From Saccharothrix sp. S26 (GTDB lineage Bacteria > Actinomycetota > Actinomycetes > Mycobacteriales > Pseudonocardiaceae): a DNA stretch of 64,000 nt. Location of the stretch: assembly GCF_021390395.1 (NCBI RefSeq), contig NZ_JAJUWT010000009.1:248001-312000 (forward strand). Reading direction: 5' to 3'. The first letter of the stretch is position 1. Each line of letters starts with the position of its first letter. Below the pieces are notes generated by a model. The model searched no databases, was not told the DNA's origin, and saw only the letters and a program-made list of their open reading frames with translations. The position numbers were made by a program, and so were the translations under genes. This document shows, piece after piece, positions 34,047 through 41,993 of this stretch.

Positions 34047-35255
34047 TCAGCCCAGGAGCGAGGCGAAGCGGGCCAGGCCGAACCAGGCGACCCGCCGACC
34101 GAGCACCACTCCCTGCTCGTCCGCCGTGCGCGTGTGGATGCCGGACCAGACGCGGGCGTCGACGTTGTCCCGGGTGAGGTCGGCCCACCGCTGGTAGGTC
34201 CGGGTGACGCCGGGCGCGGTCGGGCTGGTCGCGCGGAACGGCTCCCGCGCGGACGGGCCGGCGAACGCGGTCAGCACCGCTTCGGCGGCGCCCGAGTAGG
34301 TGTTGTGGCCGCTCGGGTAGTCCGGGTGCGCGGGGGTGGCGTGCAGCGGGGTCCACTGCGGGTCGGCGGTGGCCCGGATCGCGGTGACCGGCCGCCAGCG
34401 CAGGTGGGCGTACTTCGAGTCCGAGGTCGCGATCTGGGTGTCCACCAGGATGACGTGGAAGGCGGCGACCAGCGCGGCCCGGCGGGCGGGCGGCCCGGAC
34501 AGCCCGGTGACGGCCGCGCGCAGCGGCTCGGTGTAGCCGACCAGCGAGCTCTGGAGCCAGAACTGCGCGGTCTCGGTCTGCGCCGCCGTGCGCGCGGTGC
34601 TGTTCGCGGCACCGTAGGCGCGCACCTCGGCCACGTCCGCCCGGTCGCGCGGCGAGTCGAGCGCGGGCGGCGGCGGTAGGCGGAACTGGTCGGCGCGCGC
34701 CAGCAGGAACGGCCGGGCGAAGCGGTTGCCCGCCTGCTGGGGCGGCGTGAACGACGGCGGCGTCGGCTGCCACACGCCCGGCGCGGGCGGCGGCACGTCG
34801 AACGGCGCGTTGACCGACGCCGGGTCCAGGCCGTCGCCCCGGCGCTCGGCCAACAGGTCCTCGGCCTCGCGGACGCCTTCGCTGACGCCCAGGTCGCGCT
34901 GTCCGCCGGGCGGGAGGCGGTCCAGCGTCGTGCGCAACGCCGCGTCCAGCTCCGCCCGGCGGGCCGGCGCCAGCGCCACCAGCGCGGCGTGCACCGCCGA
35001 GGCCACCGCCGCGTCGGCGCGGTCGCGCTGGGCGGTGGGGATCGCGCGCGCCGCGCGTGCGGCGGCGAGCCAGCTGATCGCCCACGTGCGGCTGTTGGTC
35101 GACTGCGTGGGCGCGCCGGCCGCGGCGACCGTCGCCGCGGTCACGTCGAACCACTCGGCCACCACGTCCGCCCGGCGTTGCGGCGAGCCGGCGGCCGGGG
35201 ACGCGCCCACCACCGCGAAGATCCCGACGAGCGCCAGGACAAGAACTCTTCTCAT
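34047..35255 (-). CDS. Secreted vanadium haloperoxidase/PAP2-type protein
   Basis: 402 residues from ATG 35255; ATG 35267 is an alternative, and neither has a strong ribosome site. Signal peptide about 1-23. The three motifs of the vanadate/phosphate site are in order: KYAHLRWRP (about 282), PSGHNTYSGAAE (about 315) and SGIHTRTADEQG (about 370) with its preceding Arg. The fold is shared by vanadium haloperoxidases and acid phosphatases; the substrate and metal cannot be told from sequence. Similar single genes are common in actinomycetes without a pathway context. Confidence 0.82.
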   Translation of the reverse strand: MRRVLVLALVGIFAVVGASPAAGSPQRRADVVAEWFDVTAATVAAAGAPTQSTNSRTWAISWLAAARAARAIPTAQRDRADAAVASAVHAALVALAPARRAELDAALRTTLDRLPPGGQRDLGVSEGVREAEDLLAERRGDGLDPASVNAPFDVPPPAPGVWQPTPPSFTPPQQAGNRFARPFLLARADQFRLPPPPALDSPRDRADVAEVRAYGAANSTARTAAQTETAQFWLQSSLVGYTEPLRAAVTGLSGPPARRAALVAAFHVILVDTQIATSDSKYAHLRWRPVTAIRATADPQWTPLHATPAHPDYPSGHNTYSGAAEAVLTAFAGPSAREPFRATSPTAPGVTRTYQRWADLTRDNVDARVWSGIHTRTADEQGVVLGRRVAWFGLARFASLLG

Positions 35256-35440
35256 GCCACAGAGCATCGGGACACCGGGGAAGGGCTGTCCACGCCGCCC
35301 ACATGGCGGGAGTGCCTTGCCACGCACCGCTACCGTCCTGGGGGTTCCCGCGTCACCGGAAAGTGTCGGTGTCTGACGTTCAGGGAACGGCAGGTTCCTG
35401 CCTCGGCGGCCGCTCCCGTGGTGGACACCACCGACCCGCG

Positions 35441-35815
35441 ACAGCCTGGCGGACGTACCGACGCGGCCTGGACGAGGTGTACTCGGCGATCGGCGCGGGC
35501 GACCTGGCGCCGGGGCCGGACGTGCCCGCCGGCGTGCCGGCCACCGCGGGCGGGGAGGTCGTCGGTGGCGTCCTGGTGCGCGACCACGCCGAGGTGCCCG
35601 AGCAGACCGGCCCGCCGTTCCTCGCCGCCGCCGTCGCCGAACGCGAGCCGGAGTGCGTCGACGAGATCGGCGGGTACCGGGTCGTGCCCGGCCACGGGGG
35701 GCGGCACCTCGCTCGCCGCGGCGGCGCTGCCGCTCCCGACGGGGCGAGGCCGGTGAACCGTCACGCTCGCCAACCAGCTCAGCTTCGGCACCGCCCTCCG
35801 CGTCGGGTTCGAGCG
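35441..35815 (+). pseudogene. Decayed coding remnant, family not recognised
   Basis: Third-position GC is near total in one frame through about 35700 (YRRGLDEVYSAIGAGDLAPG, later GGYRVVPGHGG). Coding character then moves to another frame (GTSLAAAALPLP) and, after a stop, to ANQLSFGTALRVGFERLRDR. No start codon with a ribosome site is found. The pattern fits a broken gene with at least two frame changes. I could not name its family. The rest of 35256-35852 shows no gene. Confidence 0.35.
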
Positions 35816-35852
35816 GTTGCGCGACAGACGCACCAACCAAGCGGCATCGGGG

Positions 35853-36680
35853 CTAATCCCCGACGCGGGCCAGCAGGTCGTCGGTCAACGTGGCCAGCCG
35901 ATCCGCGTCCCGCGGCGAGAACAACGCGCTGCGCACGTCGATCTCTTGGTCCGCGGTGAACGCGGTGAGCGGTGCGGCGGGAGGGTCGTCCAGCAGGCCC
36001 AGGATCGGGGGCACGACCGCGGTCGCCGGTTTCGCCGACGCCTTCTGCTGCTCGACGAACCGCGCGGTCGCCGGGTCGAACTCGCCCACGAACCCCGTGG
36101 ACGTCGTGCCGGGGTGGAACAGCACGTAGCGCACCGGCCCGTCGCCGTGCCGCTGGGCGAACGCCACGCCGTGCAGGTCGACCAACCGCCCTGACCGGAA
36201 CATGGCCGTGACGCCGTCGTAGGAGCGGGTGAGCTGGAGGTCGTCCCACGGGATCGGGGTGTCGTGGCCGGGGCCGGCGACGTTGACGATCACCGGCCGC
36301 TCGGCCCGCTCCAGCGCGGGCCGCAGCCCGTAGCCGAGCAGCAGCCTGCTCAGGTAGAACAACGCGAAGTTGTCCTCGAAGCCCTCCGCGGTCTCCCGCC
36401 GGGTCGTGCGGAAGTAGCGCGCGCACAGCACCAAGCCGTCGATGCGCGGGTGCGCGTCGAGGATCCGCTCGACCACCTGCCGGGTGGTCGACACCAGGCT
36501 CAGGTCCGCGCGGACGAACTCGACCGTGCCCGGAGCGCCGTCCGCCGCCCCGACCAGCGCCTCGCCCTTCGCCGCGTTCGTGCCGAGCGCCACGACGTGG
36601 TCCCCTCGGGAGAACAACGCCCGCGCGACGGCCGCGCCGATGCCGTCGGTGGCGCCCGTGATCACGAATGTCCTGCTCAA
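35853..36680 (-). CDS. SDR-family protein with substituted active site
   Basis: 275 residues. The cofactor loop TGATDGIG is intact and the protein aligns with retinol-dehydrogenase-like SDRs. Where these have YxxxK, this one reads MFRSGRL, i.e. Phe for Tyr and Arg for Lys, and NNAG is replaced by LCARYF. It may therefore bind NAD(P) without the usual catalysis. The start is TTG 36680, with GGGGG six bases before it; TTG 36686 is also in frame. It follows the dehydratase-C gene by 78 bp on the same strand, so it may work on the same peptide. Confidence 0.7.
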   Translation of the reverse strand: MSRTFVITGATDGIGAAVARALFSRGDHVVALGTNAAKGEALVGAADGAPGTVEFVRADLSLVSTTRQVVERILDAHPRIDGLVLCARYFRTTRRETAEGFEDNFALFYLSRLLLGYGLRPALERAERPVIVNVAGPGHDTPIPWDDLQLTRSYDGVTAMFRSGRLVDLHGVAFAQRHGDGPVRYVLFHPGTTSTGFVGEFDPATARFVEQQKASAKPATAVVPPILGLLDDPPAAPLTAFTADQEIDVRSALFSPRDADRLATLTDDLLARVGD

Positions 36681-36758
36681 AACCAACCCCCTGGGTGCTG
36701 TTCGCGAGTGCGGACACCACCTCCAACCGGTCGAAGATCGATCTGATTCCGGCCGCGG

Positions 36759-37721
36759 TCAGCGCGCGGCCGCTTCGTCGTGGAGGTCGGACAGGGTTCG
36801 GGCGGTGAGGGAGGCCAGTCGCGCCTCGGTGGCCGCCGAGAGGCCGAGCCGGTTGCACAGCAGGTGCGCGCAGCGCAGCACGACGTAGGGCACCACCGGG
36901 TCTTCGGGGCGCACGGCCCGCGCCAGGCCCGCGAACGGCGACAGCGAGTCCACCGGCGCGAAGTCGCCCCGCGCCCGCAGCCCGGTCAACGTCGCGTGCA
37001 GGGCGTGGATCGACAGCCACCAGGCCGCCAAGGGGTCGGTCGAGGCGGGGTCGGCGAGTTCTGAGGACGCCCAGGCCCACAGCCGCCGGGTCTGGTCGAG
37101 CAGGTCGTCCCGGGGTAGCGGCGCGGTCGGCTGCCGGGTGCGCACCGAGGCGAAGCGCGCGGCGGCCCGTTCGAGGTCCGGCTCGCACACCGCGACGGCG
37201 AGCGTGAGCATGGCCAGTGCCGCACCGGCGCGCCGCTCGGGCGGTGCGGCCAGCAGGCGCACGGCGAGGTGGCTGGAGTCGGTGAAGTGCCGTTCGACGG
37301 CGCGCAACGCCCGGCCTTCGCCGTAGGCGTGGTGCTCCGGCTCGTAGGCGACGAACTCCACCGTGTCGACCGGCCGCAGCCGTCGGTCCCACCGGGCCAG
37401 GCGCTCGTCCTCGGCCCGGCGGCGGGCGAGGGCCTCGTACTCGTGCTGGGACCAGCCGTCGGGCGGCGAGGGGTGCTCGGCGAGGTGCCGGGCGCACGCC
37501 CGGACCACCGCGACCCGGACGTCCCGCGGGTGCGCCTTGACCAGCAGCCGCAGCCGCACGTGCGGTCCGCCTTCCCAGTAGCGGAGGAAGAACCAGCCGC
37601 GCACGCGCCCGCCGCGGGACAGCTCCTCGCACAGCGGAGCGACCGCGCGGGTGACGAGGAGGTCCTGGTCGCCGCGGTGGAAGACGTGCGCGCCGACCCA
37701 GTCACGAACGGGCTCGGGCAC
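36759..37721 (-). CDS. Lantibiotic/thiopeptide dehydratase C-terminal domain protein (stand-alone)
   Basis: 320 residues from GTG 37721, with GAGAGGAGG eight bases before. The N-terminus DWVGAHVFHRGDQDLLVTRA and the segment GWFFLRYWEGGPHVRLRLLV are hallmarks of the Lant_dehydr_C (SpaB C-terminal) family. This family provides the glutamate-elimination half of split LanB enzymes or, in thiopeptides, the pyridine-forming cycloaddition enzyme. No N-terminal dehydratase half is nearby; the only one in the window lies 23 kb away. An in-frame ATG at 37916 has a very good AAGGAGG site but would add 65 residues of non-coding character. Substrate unknown. Confidence 0.78.
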   Translation of the reverse strand: MPEPVRDWVGAHVFHRGDQDLLVTRAVAPLCEELSRGGRVRGWFFLRYWEGGPHVRLRLLVKAHPRDVRVAVVRACARHLAEHPSPPDGWSQHEYEALARRRAEDERLARWDRRLRPVDTVEFVAYEPEHHAYGEGRALRAVERHFTDSSHLAVRLLAAPPERRAGAALAMLTLAVAVCEPDLERAAARFASVRTRQPTAPLPRDDLLDQTRRLWAWASSELADPASTDPLAAWWLSIHALHATLTGLRARGDFAPVDSLSPFAGLARAVRPEDPVVPYVVLRCAHLLCNRLGLSAATEARLASLTARTLSDLHDEAAAR

Positions 37722-38122
37722 GGCGCCGGCCTCCTCTCCGATCGGGCCGGCGGACCGGCGCCGGGGGTCCGCGCGGGTTCCGTGGCGCGCACGACCTCCA
37801 GTGCAGCACGGTCCGGTCGGCGTCCGAGGAGAAACCACCCGTGCGGGTAGCCCCCGTGCCACGCCGATGGGGGACGGCCGGGCACGTCGACAAGGGCCGG
37901 CGCACGCCTCCCACATGGTGAGCCTCCTTGGCCGGCGCGGGAGCCGGGTGTCAGCATCGAAGCGTGCCCACCGCAACCGCGCCCGCCACGTCCGCCGCCG
38001 GCCGGACTTGGTTCCCGAACACACGGAATTGACGGCGCACACCACCGCGACAACACCGAAGCCACTGCGGCGACAAGCCTCTGACCTGCCCAGGTCAATT
38101 TCCGCGCACCCGGAGGAAACCC
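37722..38122. other. Intergenic, no clear gene
   Basis: Divergent region between the dehydratase-C gene and the 42-codon ORF. It contains the minus-strand AAGGAGG/ATG pair (37916-37929) discussed with the dehydratase gene. Codon use is not typical of coding DNA. No operator palindrome stands out. Confidence 0.5.
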
Positions 38123-38251
38123 GTGACCGCAACGCTCTTGGCGCACTCGGCAGGCAGCAGCAGAGCCGTCGTGCCGGGAATCGGCATTTCCCGCCCAGTG
38201 GACCGCGGCACGGTTTCCCGAATCGGGAACCCGGCGGAGGTCGACCGGTGA
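38123..38251 (+). CDS. Small ORF (42 aa) coupled to flavin reductase
   Basis: GTG 38123 follows GGAGGA (38112-38117) by five bases. The ORF ends in TGA overlapping the reductase GTG (GTGA), a coupling seen for real genes. The product begins MTATLLAHSAGSSRAVVPG and ends RIGNPAEVDR. It has six Ser, three Thr and no Cys. It could be a peptide substrate for the divergent dehydratase-C protein, or simply a translational leader for the reductase. No family is recognised. Confidence 0.5.
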   Translation: MTATLLAHSAGSSRAVVPGIGISRPVDRGTVSRIGNPAEVDR

Positions 38252-38775
38252 CGGCCACGACCCGCGAGTCACGCGACCGCGCGTCCGCGGTGGACGCCGG
38301 GGAGTTCCGGCGGGTGTTCCGCCGCCACCCCGCCGGCGTCGTGGTCGTCACGGTCGACGCCGAGCGCGGCCCGGCCGGGTTCACCGCGACGTCGCTGACC
38401 TCGGTGTCGGCCGAGCCGCCGGTGGTCTGCTTCGGCATCTCCGCCGGCTCCTCCAGTTGGCCGCACGTGCGCGACGCGGCGAGCATCGTGGTGAACTTCC
38501 TGGGCGTGCACCAGGAAGACCTCGCCCGCCGGTTCGCCACGCACGGCGTGGACCGCTTCGCCGCGCCCACCCGGTGGCGTCGCCTCGCGGACGGCGAACC
38601 GGTCCTGGACGACACGGCGGGTTGGCTGCGGGCCGAGGTGGAGGCGCTCGTCCCGGTGGGTGACCACCACCTCGTGCTGGCCCGCGTCACCGCCACCGAC
38701 CTGCGTGAGGCCACCCCTCCCCTGCTCTACCACGACGGCCGCTACCACTCGCTCCAGGACGTGCCGTCGAGCTGA
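38248..38775 (+). CDS. Flavin reductase-like domain protein
   Basis: 175 residues from GTG 38248, with GGAGG seven bases upstream. FRRHPAGVVVVTVDAERGPAGFTATSLTS is the FMN-binding start of the flavin reductase/HpaC group (quoted here in two parts: FRRHPAGVVVVT and GPAGFTATSLTS). It is followed by PPVVCFGISAGSSSWPHV and a DGRYH ending. These enzymes use NAD(P)H to reduce free flavin for a partner monooxygenase or halogenase. No such partner is adjacent. Confidence 0.85.
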   Translation: MTATTRESRDRASAVDAGEFRRVFRRHPAGVVVVTVDAERGPAGFTATSLTSVSAEPPVVCFGISAGSSSWPHVRDAASIVVNFLGVHQEDLARRFATHGVDRFAAPTRWRRLADGEPVLDDTAGWLRAEVEALVPVGDHHLVLARVTATDLREATPPLLYHDGRYHSLQDVPSS

Positions 38776-39140
38776 GCCCTCCGAAACGAGACGTCGATTT
38801 TCCGGCTTCGCGCTCGCCGTCCCGGCTAGCCTGAACAGCGCAACGCGGGGCGCGCCCGTCGAATCGGACATCGACGAGCGCGAAGCCGGACATCGCGCAG
38901 TTCACCGCGCCCGCCCGAAGCACGCGACCCCGTGCCGGCCCTTGCGGTTGTTCGACCGCACGACACCGACGAACGGCCGCACGCGGCGAACCGCGACGGC
39001 ACGTCGGCGCGTCTCGATCGCCTTGCCATCAAAATTGTTTCGACGCAGACTCCTGAACGTTTCGACAGCCGGACACCGATGTCGGGCGCCGGGTGGCCTC
39101 GTGCGCTCCCCGCCCTTGCGAGCGTGCGGAGGAACTGCCC
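38776..39140. other. Intergenic, upstream region of secreted esterase
   Basis: No gene is seen. Two TTTCGAC direct repeats lie in an unusually AT-rich patch near 39035-39070 and may be regulatory. A GGAGGA site for the esterase ends the region. Confidence 0.4.
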
Positions 39141-40475
39141 ATGGGAGTCAAGAAAGCCCTGCTGTGCGCCGCCCTGGCGATCGCCGGGTTGGCGGGTGCG
39201 GCGGTGCTCGCCGTCACCTCGCCGCCGCCCGCGTCGGCGGCGAGCCTGACCCAGGTCACGAACTTCGGCACGAACCCGACGAACCTGCAGATGCACCTGT
39301 ACGTGCCGGACCGGGTGGCGGCCAAGCCCGCGATCCTGCTGGCGATCCACTACTGCGGCGGGACGGGACCGGGCTTCTACTCGCAGACGCGGTACGCGTC
39401 GCTGGCCGATCGGTACGGCTTCGTCGTGATCTACCCGACGGTGACCCGCAGCAGCAAGTGCTGGGACGTCTCCTCGCCCGCGGCGTTGCGCCGGGGCGGT
39501 GGCAGCGACCCGGTGGGCCTGGTGGCGATGGTCGACTACGTCAAGCAGCGCCACAACGGCGACCCTGGCCGGGTCTTCGCCACCGGCACCTCGTCCGGGG
39601 CGATGATGACCAACGTCCTGCTGGGCGACTACCCGGACGTGTTCCGGGCGGGCGCGTCGTTCGCCGGCGTGCCGTTCGCCTGCTTCGCCACCACCAACGG
39701 GTCCGAGTGGAACAGCCAGTGCGCCGGCGGCCAGTCGATCAAGACGCCGCAGCAGTGGGGCGACCTGGTGCGCGGCGCCTACCCCGGCTACACCGGACCG
39801 CGACCGCGGATGCAGATCTGGCACGGCACCAACGACGAGACCCTGCGCTACCCGAACTTCGGCGAGCAGGTCAAGCAGTGGACCAACGTGCACGGCCTGG
39901 GCCAGACGCCCACCTACACCGACACGCCGCAGTCCGGCTACACCCGCACCCGCTACGGCAGCAGCGGTGGCACGGCGCAGGTCGAGGCCATCAGCATGCA
40001 GGGCGTCACGCACAACATCCCCGTCGACGCCGCCCAGGTGATCCGCTTCTTCGGCCTCGACGGCACCACGCCGACGACCAGCACCAGCACCACCACGACA
40101 ACCACAACGACCACCACCACGAGCTGGACGACCCCCTCGACGCGACCGCCGACCAAGATCGACTGCCGGGTGAGGTACACGGTGAACGCCTGGAGCACCG
40201 GCTTCACCGCGGAGATCATCCTCTTCAACACCGGCAGTCTGGCCGTCGACGGGTGGGACCTCGTGTTCACCCTGCCCGCCGGGCAGACCATCACCAGCGG
40301 CTGGAACGCCACCTACTCGCCCACCAGCGGCACCGTGGTGGCGGGCAACGCCTCCTACAACGGCCCCATCGCGCCCGGCGGCGCCGTGTCCTTCGGCTTC
40401 CAGGCCACCCACACGGGCAACACCGACAAGCCGTCGTCGTTCACCTACTTCGGCAGGGACTGCGTCGTCGAGTGA
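39141..40475 (+). CDS. Secreted PHB depolymerase-type esterase with CBM2
   Basis: 444 residues from ATG 39141 with GGAGGA seven bases before. Signal peptide about 1-33. The catalytic domain (about 35-310) has the PHB-depolymerase/CE1 pattern: IHYCGGTGPGFY, nucleophile elbow GTSSGAMMTN (about 148) and IWHGTNDETLRYPN. A Thr/Ser-rich linker (about 312-340) joins it to a CBM2 module (about 345-444) with conserved Trp residues that bind crystalline cellulose or xylan. Probably an acetylxylan or feruloyl esterase working on plant cell wall; hydrolysis of polyhydroxyalkanoate is the alternative. Confidence 0.85.
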   Translation: MGVKKALLCAALAIAGLAGAAVLAVTSPPPASAASLTQVTNFGTNPTNLQMHLYVPDRVAAKPAILLAIHYCGGTGPGFYSQTRYASLADRYGFVVIYPTVTRSSKCWDVSSPAALRRGGGSDPVGLVAMVDYVKQRHNGDPGRVFATGTSSGAMMTNVLLGDYPDVFRAGASFAGVPFACFATTNGSEWNSQCAGGQSIKTPQQWGDLVRGAYPGYTGPRPRMQIWHGTNDETLRYPNFGEQVKQWTNVHGLGQTPTYTDTPQSGYTRTRYGSSGGTAQVEAISMQGVTHNIPVDAAQVIRFFGLDGTTPTTSTSTTTTTTTTTTTSWTTPSTRPPTKIDCRVRYTVNAWSTGFTAEIILFNTGSLAVDGWDLVFTLPAGQTITSGWNATYSPTSGTVVAGNASYNGPIAPGGAVSFGFQATHTGNTDKPSSFTYFGRDCVVE

Positions 40476-40531
40476 CGCGCACCGCCGAACGCCGCCGCCC
40501 ACCGCGTTCCCGTCACCCGGAGGTCCGGTCC

Positions 40532-41599
40532 ATGAAACGAAGGCACCTGCTCGCGAGCGCGGCCGCCGCGCTGACCCTGGCCGCCGCCGCGGTGCTCGCG
40601 GTCGGCACCGCCCAAGCCGACAGCGGCGTGAAGGTCATGCCGCTGGGCGACTCGATCACCGACGGCTTCAACGTCCCCGGCGGCTACCGCATCGACTTGT
40701 GGCAGAAGCTCGTCGCGAGCGGCCGCACGGTCGACTTCGTCGGGTCGATGACCAACGGCCCGAGCAGCCTGGGCGACCGCAACCACGAAGGCCACTCCGG
40801 CTGGACCATCGCCCAGATCGACAGCAACATCACCAACTGGCTGCGCACTTACACGCCGCGCACCATCCTGCTGCACATCGGCACGAACGACATGTACGGC
40901 GGCGACCCGGGCGGCGCGCCGCAACGCCTGAACACGCTGGTCGACCGCATCACCACCCTGGCGCCGAACGCGGACCTCTTCGTCGCCACGATCGTGCCCC
41001 TGTCGTCGGGCGACGCGACCGTCCGCGCCTTCAACGCCACCATCCCGCCGATGGTGCAGAGCAAGGTCAACGCGGGCAAGAAGGTGCACCTGGTCGACAT
41101 GTACCGGGCGCTGACCACCGCCGACCTCGCCGACGGCGTGCACCCCAACGCCGGCGGCTACTCGAAGATGGCCACGGCCTGGTACAACGCGCTGCTGTCC
41201 GTACCCGGCAGCATCGGCGATCCCGGCACCACGACGACCACCACCACCACCACCACGACCACGACCACGACCACGACCACCACCCAACCGGGCGGCACGT
41301 CCTGCACCGCGACCTACCGCCTGGTCAACTCGTGGGGCGGCGGCTACCAGGCGGAGGTCAAGGTCGCCAACACCTCCACCGGGGCGATCAACGGCTGGAC
41401 GGTCCGCCTGACGTTGCCGTCCGGCCACGCGGTCAACAACCTGTGGGGCGGCGTGAACACCGGCACGAGCGGCGCCGTGTCGGTCAAGAACGCGCCGTAC
41501 AACGGTTCCCTGCCCAGCACGGCGTCGACCACGTTCGGCTACGTGGCCAACGGCCCGAACGCCAACCCGCCGGCGGAGATCACCTGCACCAGCCCGTGA
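40532..41599 (+). CDS. Secreted SGNH-hydrolase (CE3-like esterase) with CBM2
   Basis: 355 residues from ATG 40532 with GGAGG eight bases before. Signal peptide about 1-30. The SGNH blocks are present: MPLGDSITDG (Ser about 38), HIGTNDM and the DGVHPN segment holding Asp and His. A pure run of 19 Thr links it to a C-terminal CBM2 (about 255-355). CE3 enzymes deacetylate xylan. Same strand and 56 bp after the previous esterase, and sharing its architecture, so the two are probably co-expressed in hemicellulose breakdown. Confidence 0.88.
   Translation: MKRRHLLASAAAALTLAAAAVLAVGTAQADSGVKVMPLGDSITDGFNVPGGYRIDLWQKLVASGRTVDFVGSMTNGPSSLGDRNHEGHSGWTIAQIDSNITNWLRTYTPRTILLHIGTNDMYGGDPGGAPQRLNTLVDRITTLAPNADLFVATIVPLSSGDATVRAFNATIPPMVQSKVNAGKKVHLVDMYRALTTADLADGVHPNAGGYSKMATAWYNALLSVPGSIGDPGTTTTTTTTTTTTTTTTTTTQPGGTSCTATYRLVNSWGGGYQAEVKVANTSTGAINGWTVRLTLPSGHAVNNLWGGVNTGTSGAVSVKNAPYNGSLPSTASTTFGYVANGPNANPPAEITCTSP
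41228..41284 (+). repeat. ACC/ACG microsatellite coding for a 19-Thr linker
   Basis: Nineteen consecutive Thr codons alternate mostly between ACC and ACG. Such tracts are prone to length change, so linker length may vary between strains. Confidence 0.9.
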
Positions 41600-41610
41600 C
41601 ACCGGGGCAC

Positions 41611-41644
41611 CGGGCGTCGCCGCGTCCCCGACCGGCGACGCCCG
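41611..41644 (+). terminator. Terminator of the esterase pair
   Basis: A 12-bp perfect stem (CGGGCGTCGCCG) with a ten-base loop begins 11 bp after the SGNH-hydrolase stop. Confidence 0.75.
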
Positions 41645-41993
41645 CCCCGCGCGCGGTGGCCCGACCACCACACCGGCACGGCCGGGTGGTGACAGGCGAA
41701 CCGCGCCGTCAGGGACAGCACCCCTTCACCCGGACGGTGGGCGCGCGTCGGGCGGACCGCGCACGGACCGTCTCCCCTGGCCGCACGAAGCCACCTGTGG
41801 GCGTGACTTCGCGCATCGTGCGAGCGCCCCGGGTTCCGGGCCGGTTCGCCGACCGGGGGCCGTTGTTACGGTCGGAGCCGTCCCAGGTCACCTCAGGGCC
41901 GGACGGCGGGGCGGCGGCGCGGTGTCCTCGCCCGGCGACCACCGGTTCGTCGCGGTGGGAACCGGCGTCCCTGACAACCCACAGGAGAACCCC
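41645..41993. other. Intergenic, upstream region of haloperoxidase-like gene
   Basis: No gene is seen. The region ends in an AGGAGAA ribosome site. No convincing promoter pair was found by eye. Confidence 0.4.

Noticed and set aside
37722-37916. N-terminal extension of the dehydratase-C protein to the ATG with an AAGGAGG site
   Set aside because: The extra 65 residues have weak third-position GC and no match to the family, which begins at about the GTG at 37721. Kept only as an alternative.
38123-38251. 42-codon ORF as a lanthipeptide precursor
   Set aside because: Not claimed as such: it has no Cys and no cyclase is present. It is recorded only as a coupled small ORF of unknown role.
40086-40140. 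Thr-rich segment as a possible prion-like or adhesive repeat
   Set aside because: It is the standard Pro/Thr/Ser linker between a catalytic domain and CBM2 in secreted actinomycete enzymes.
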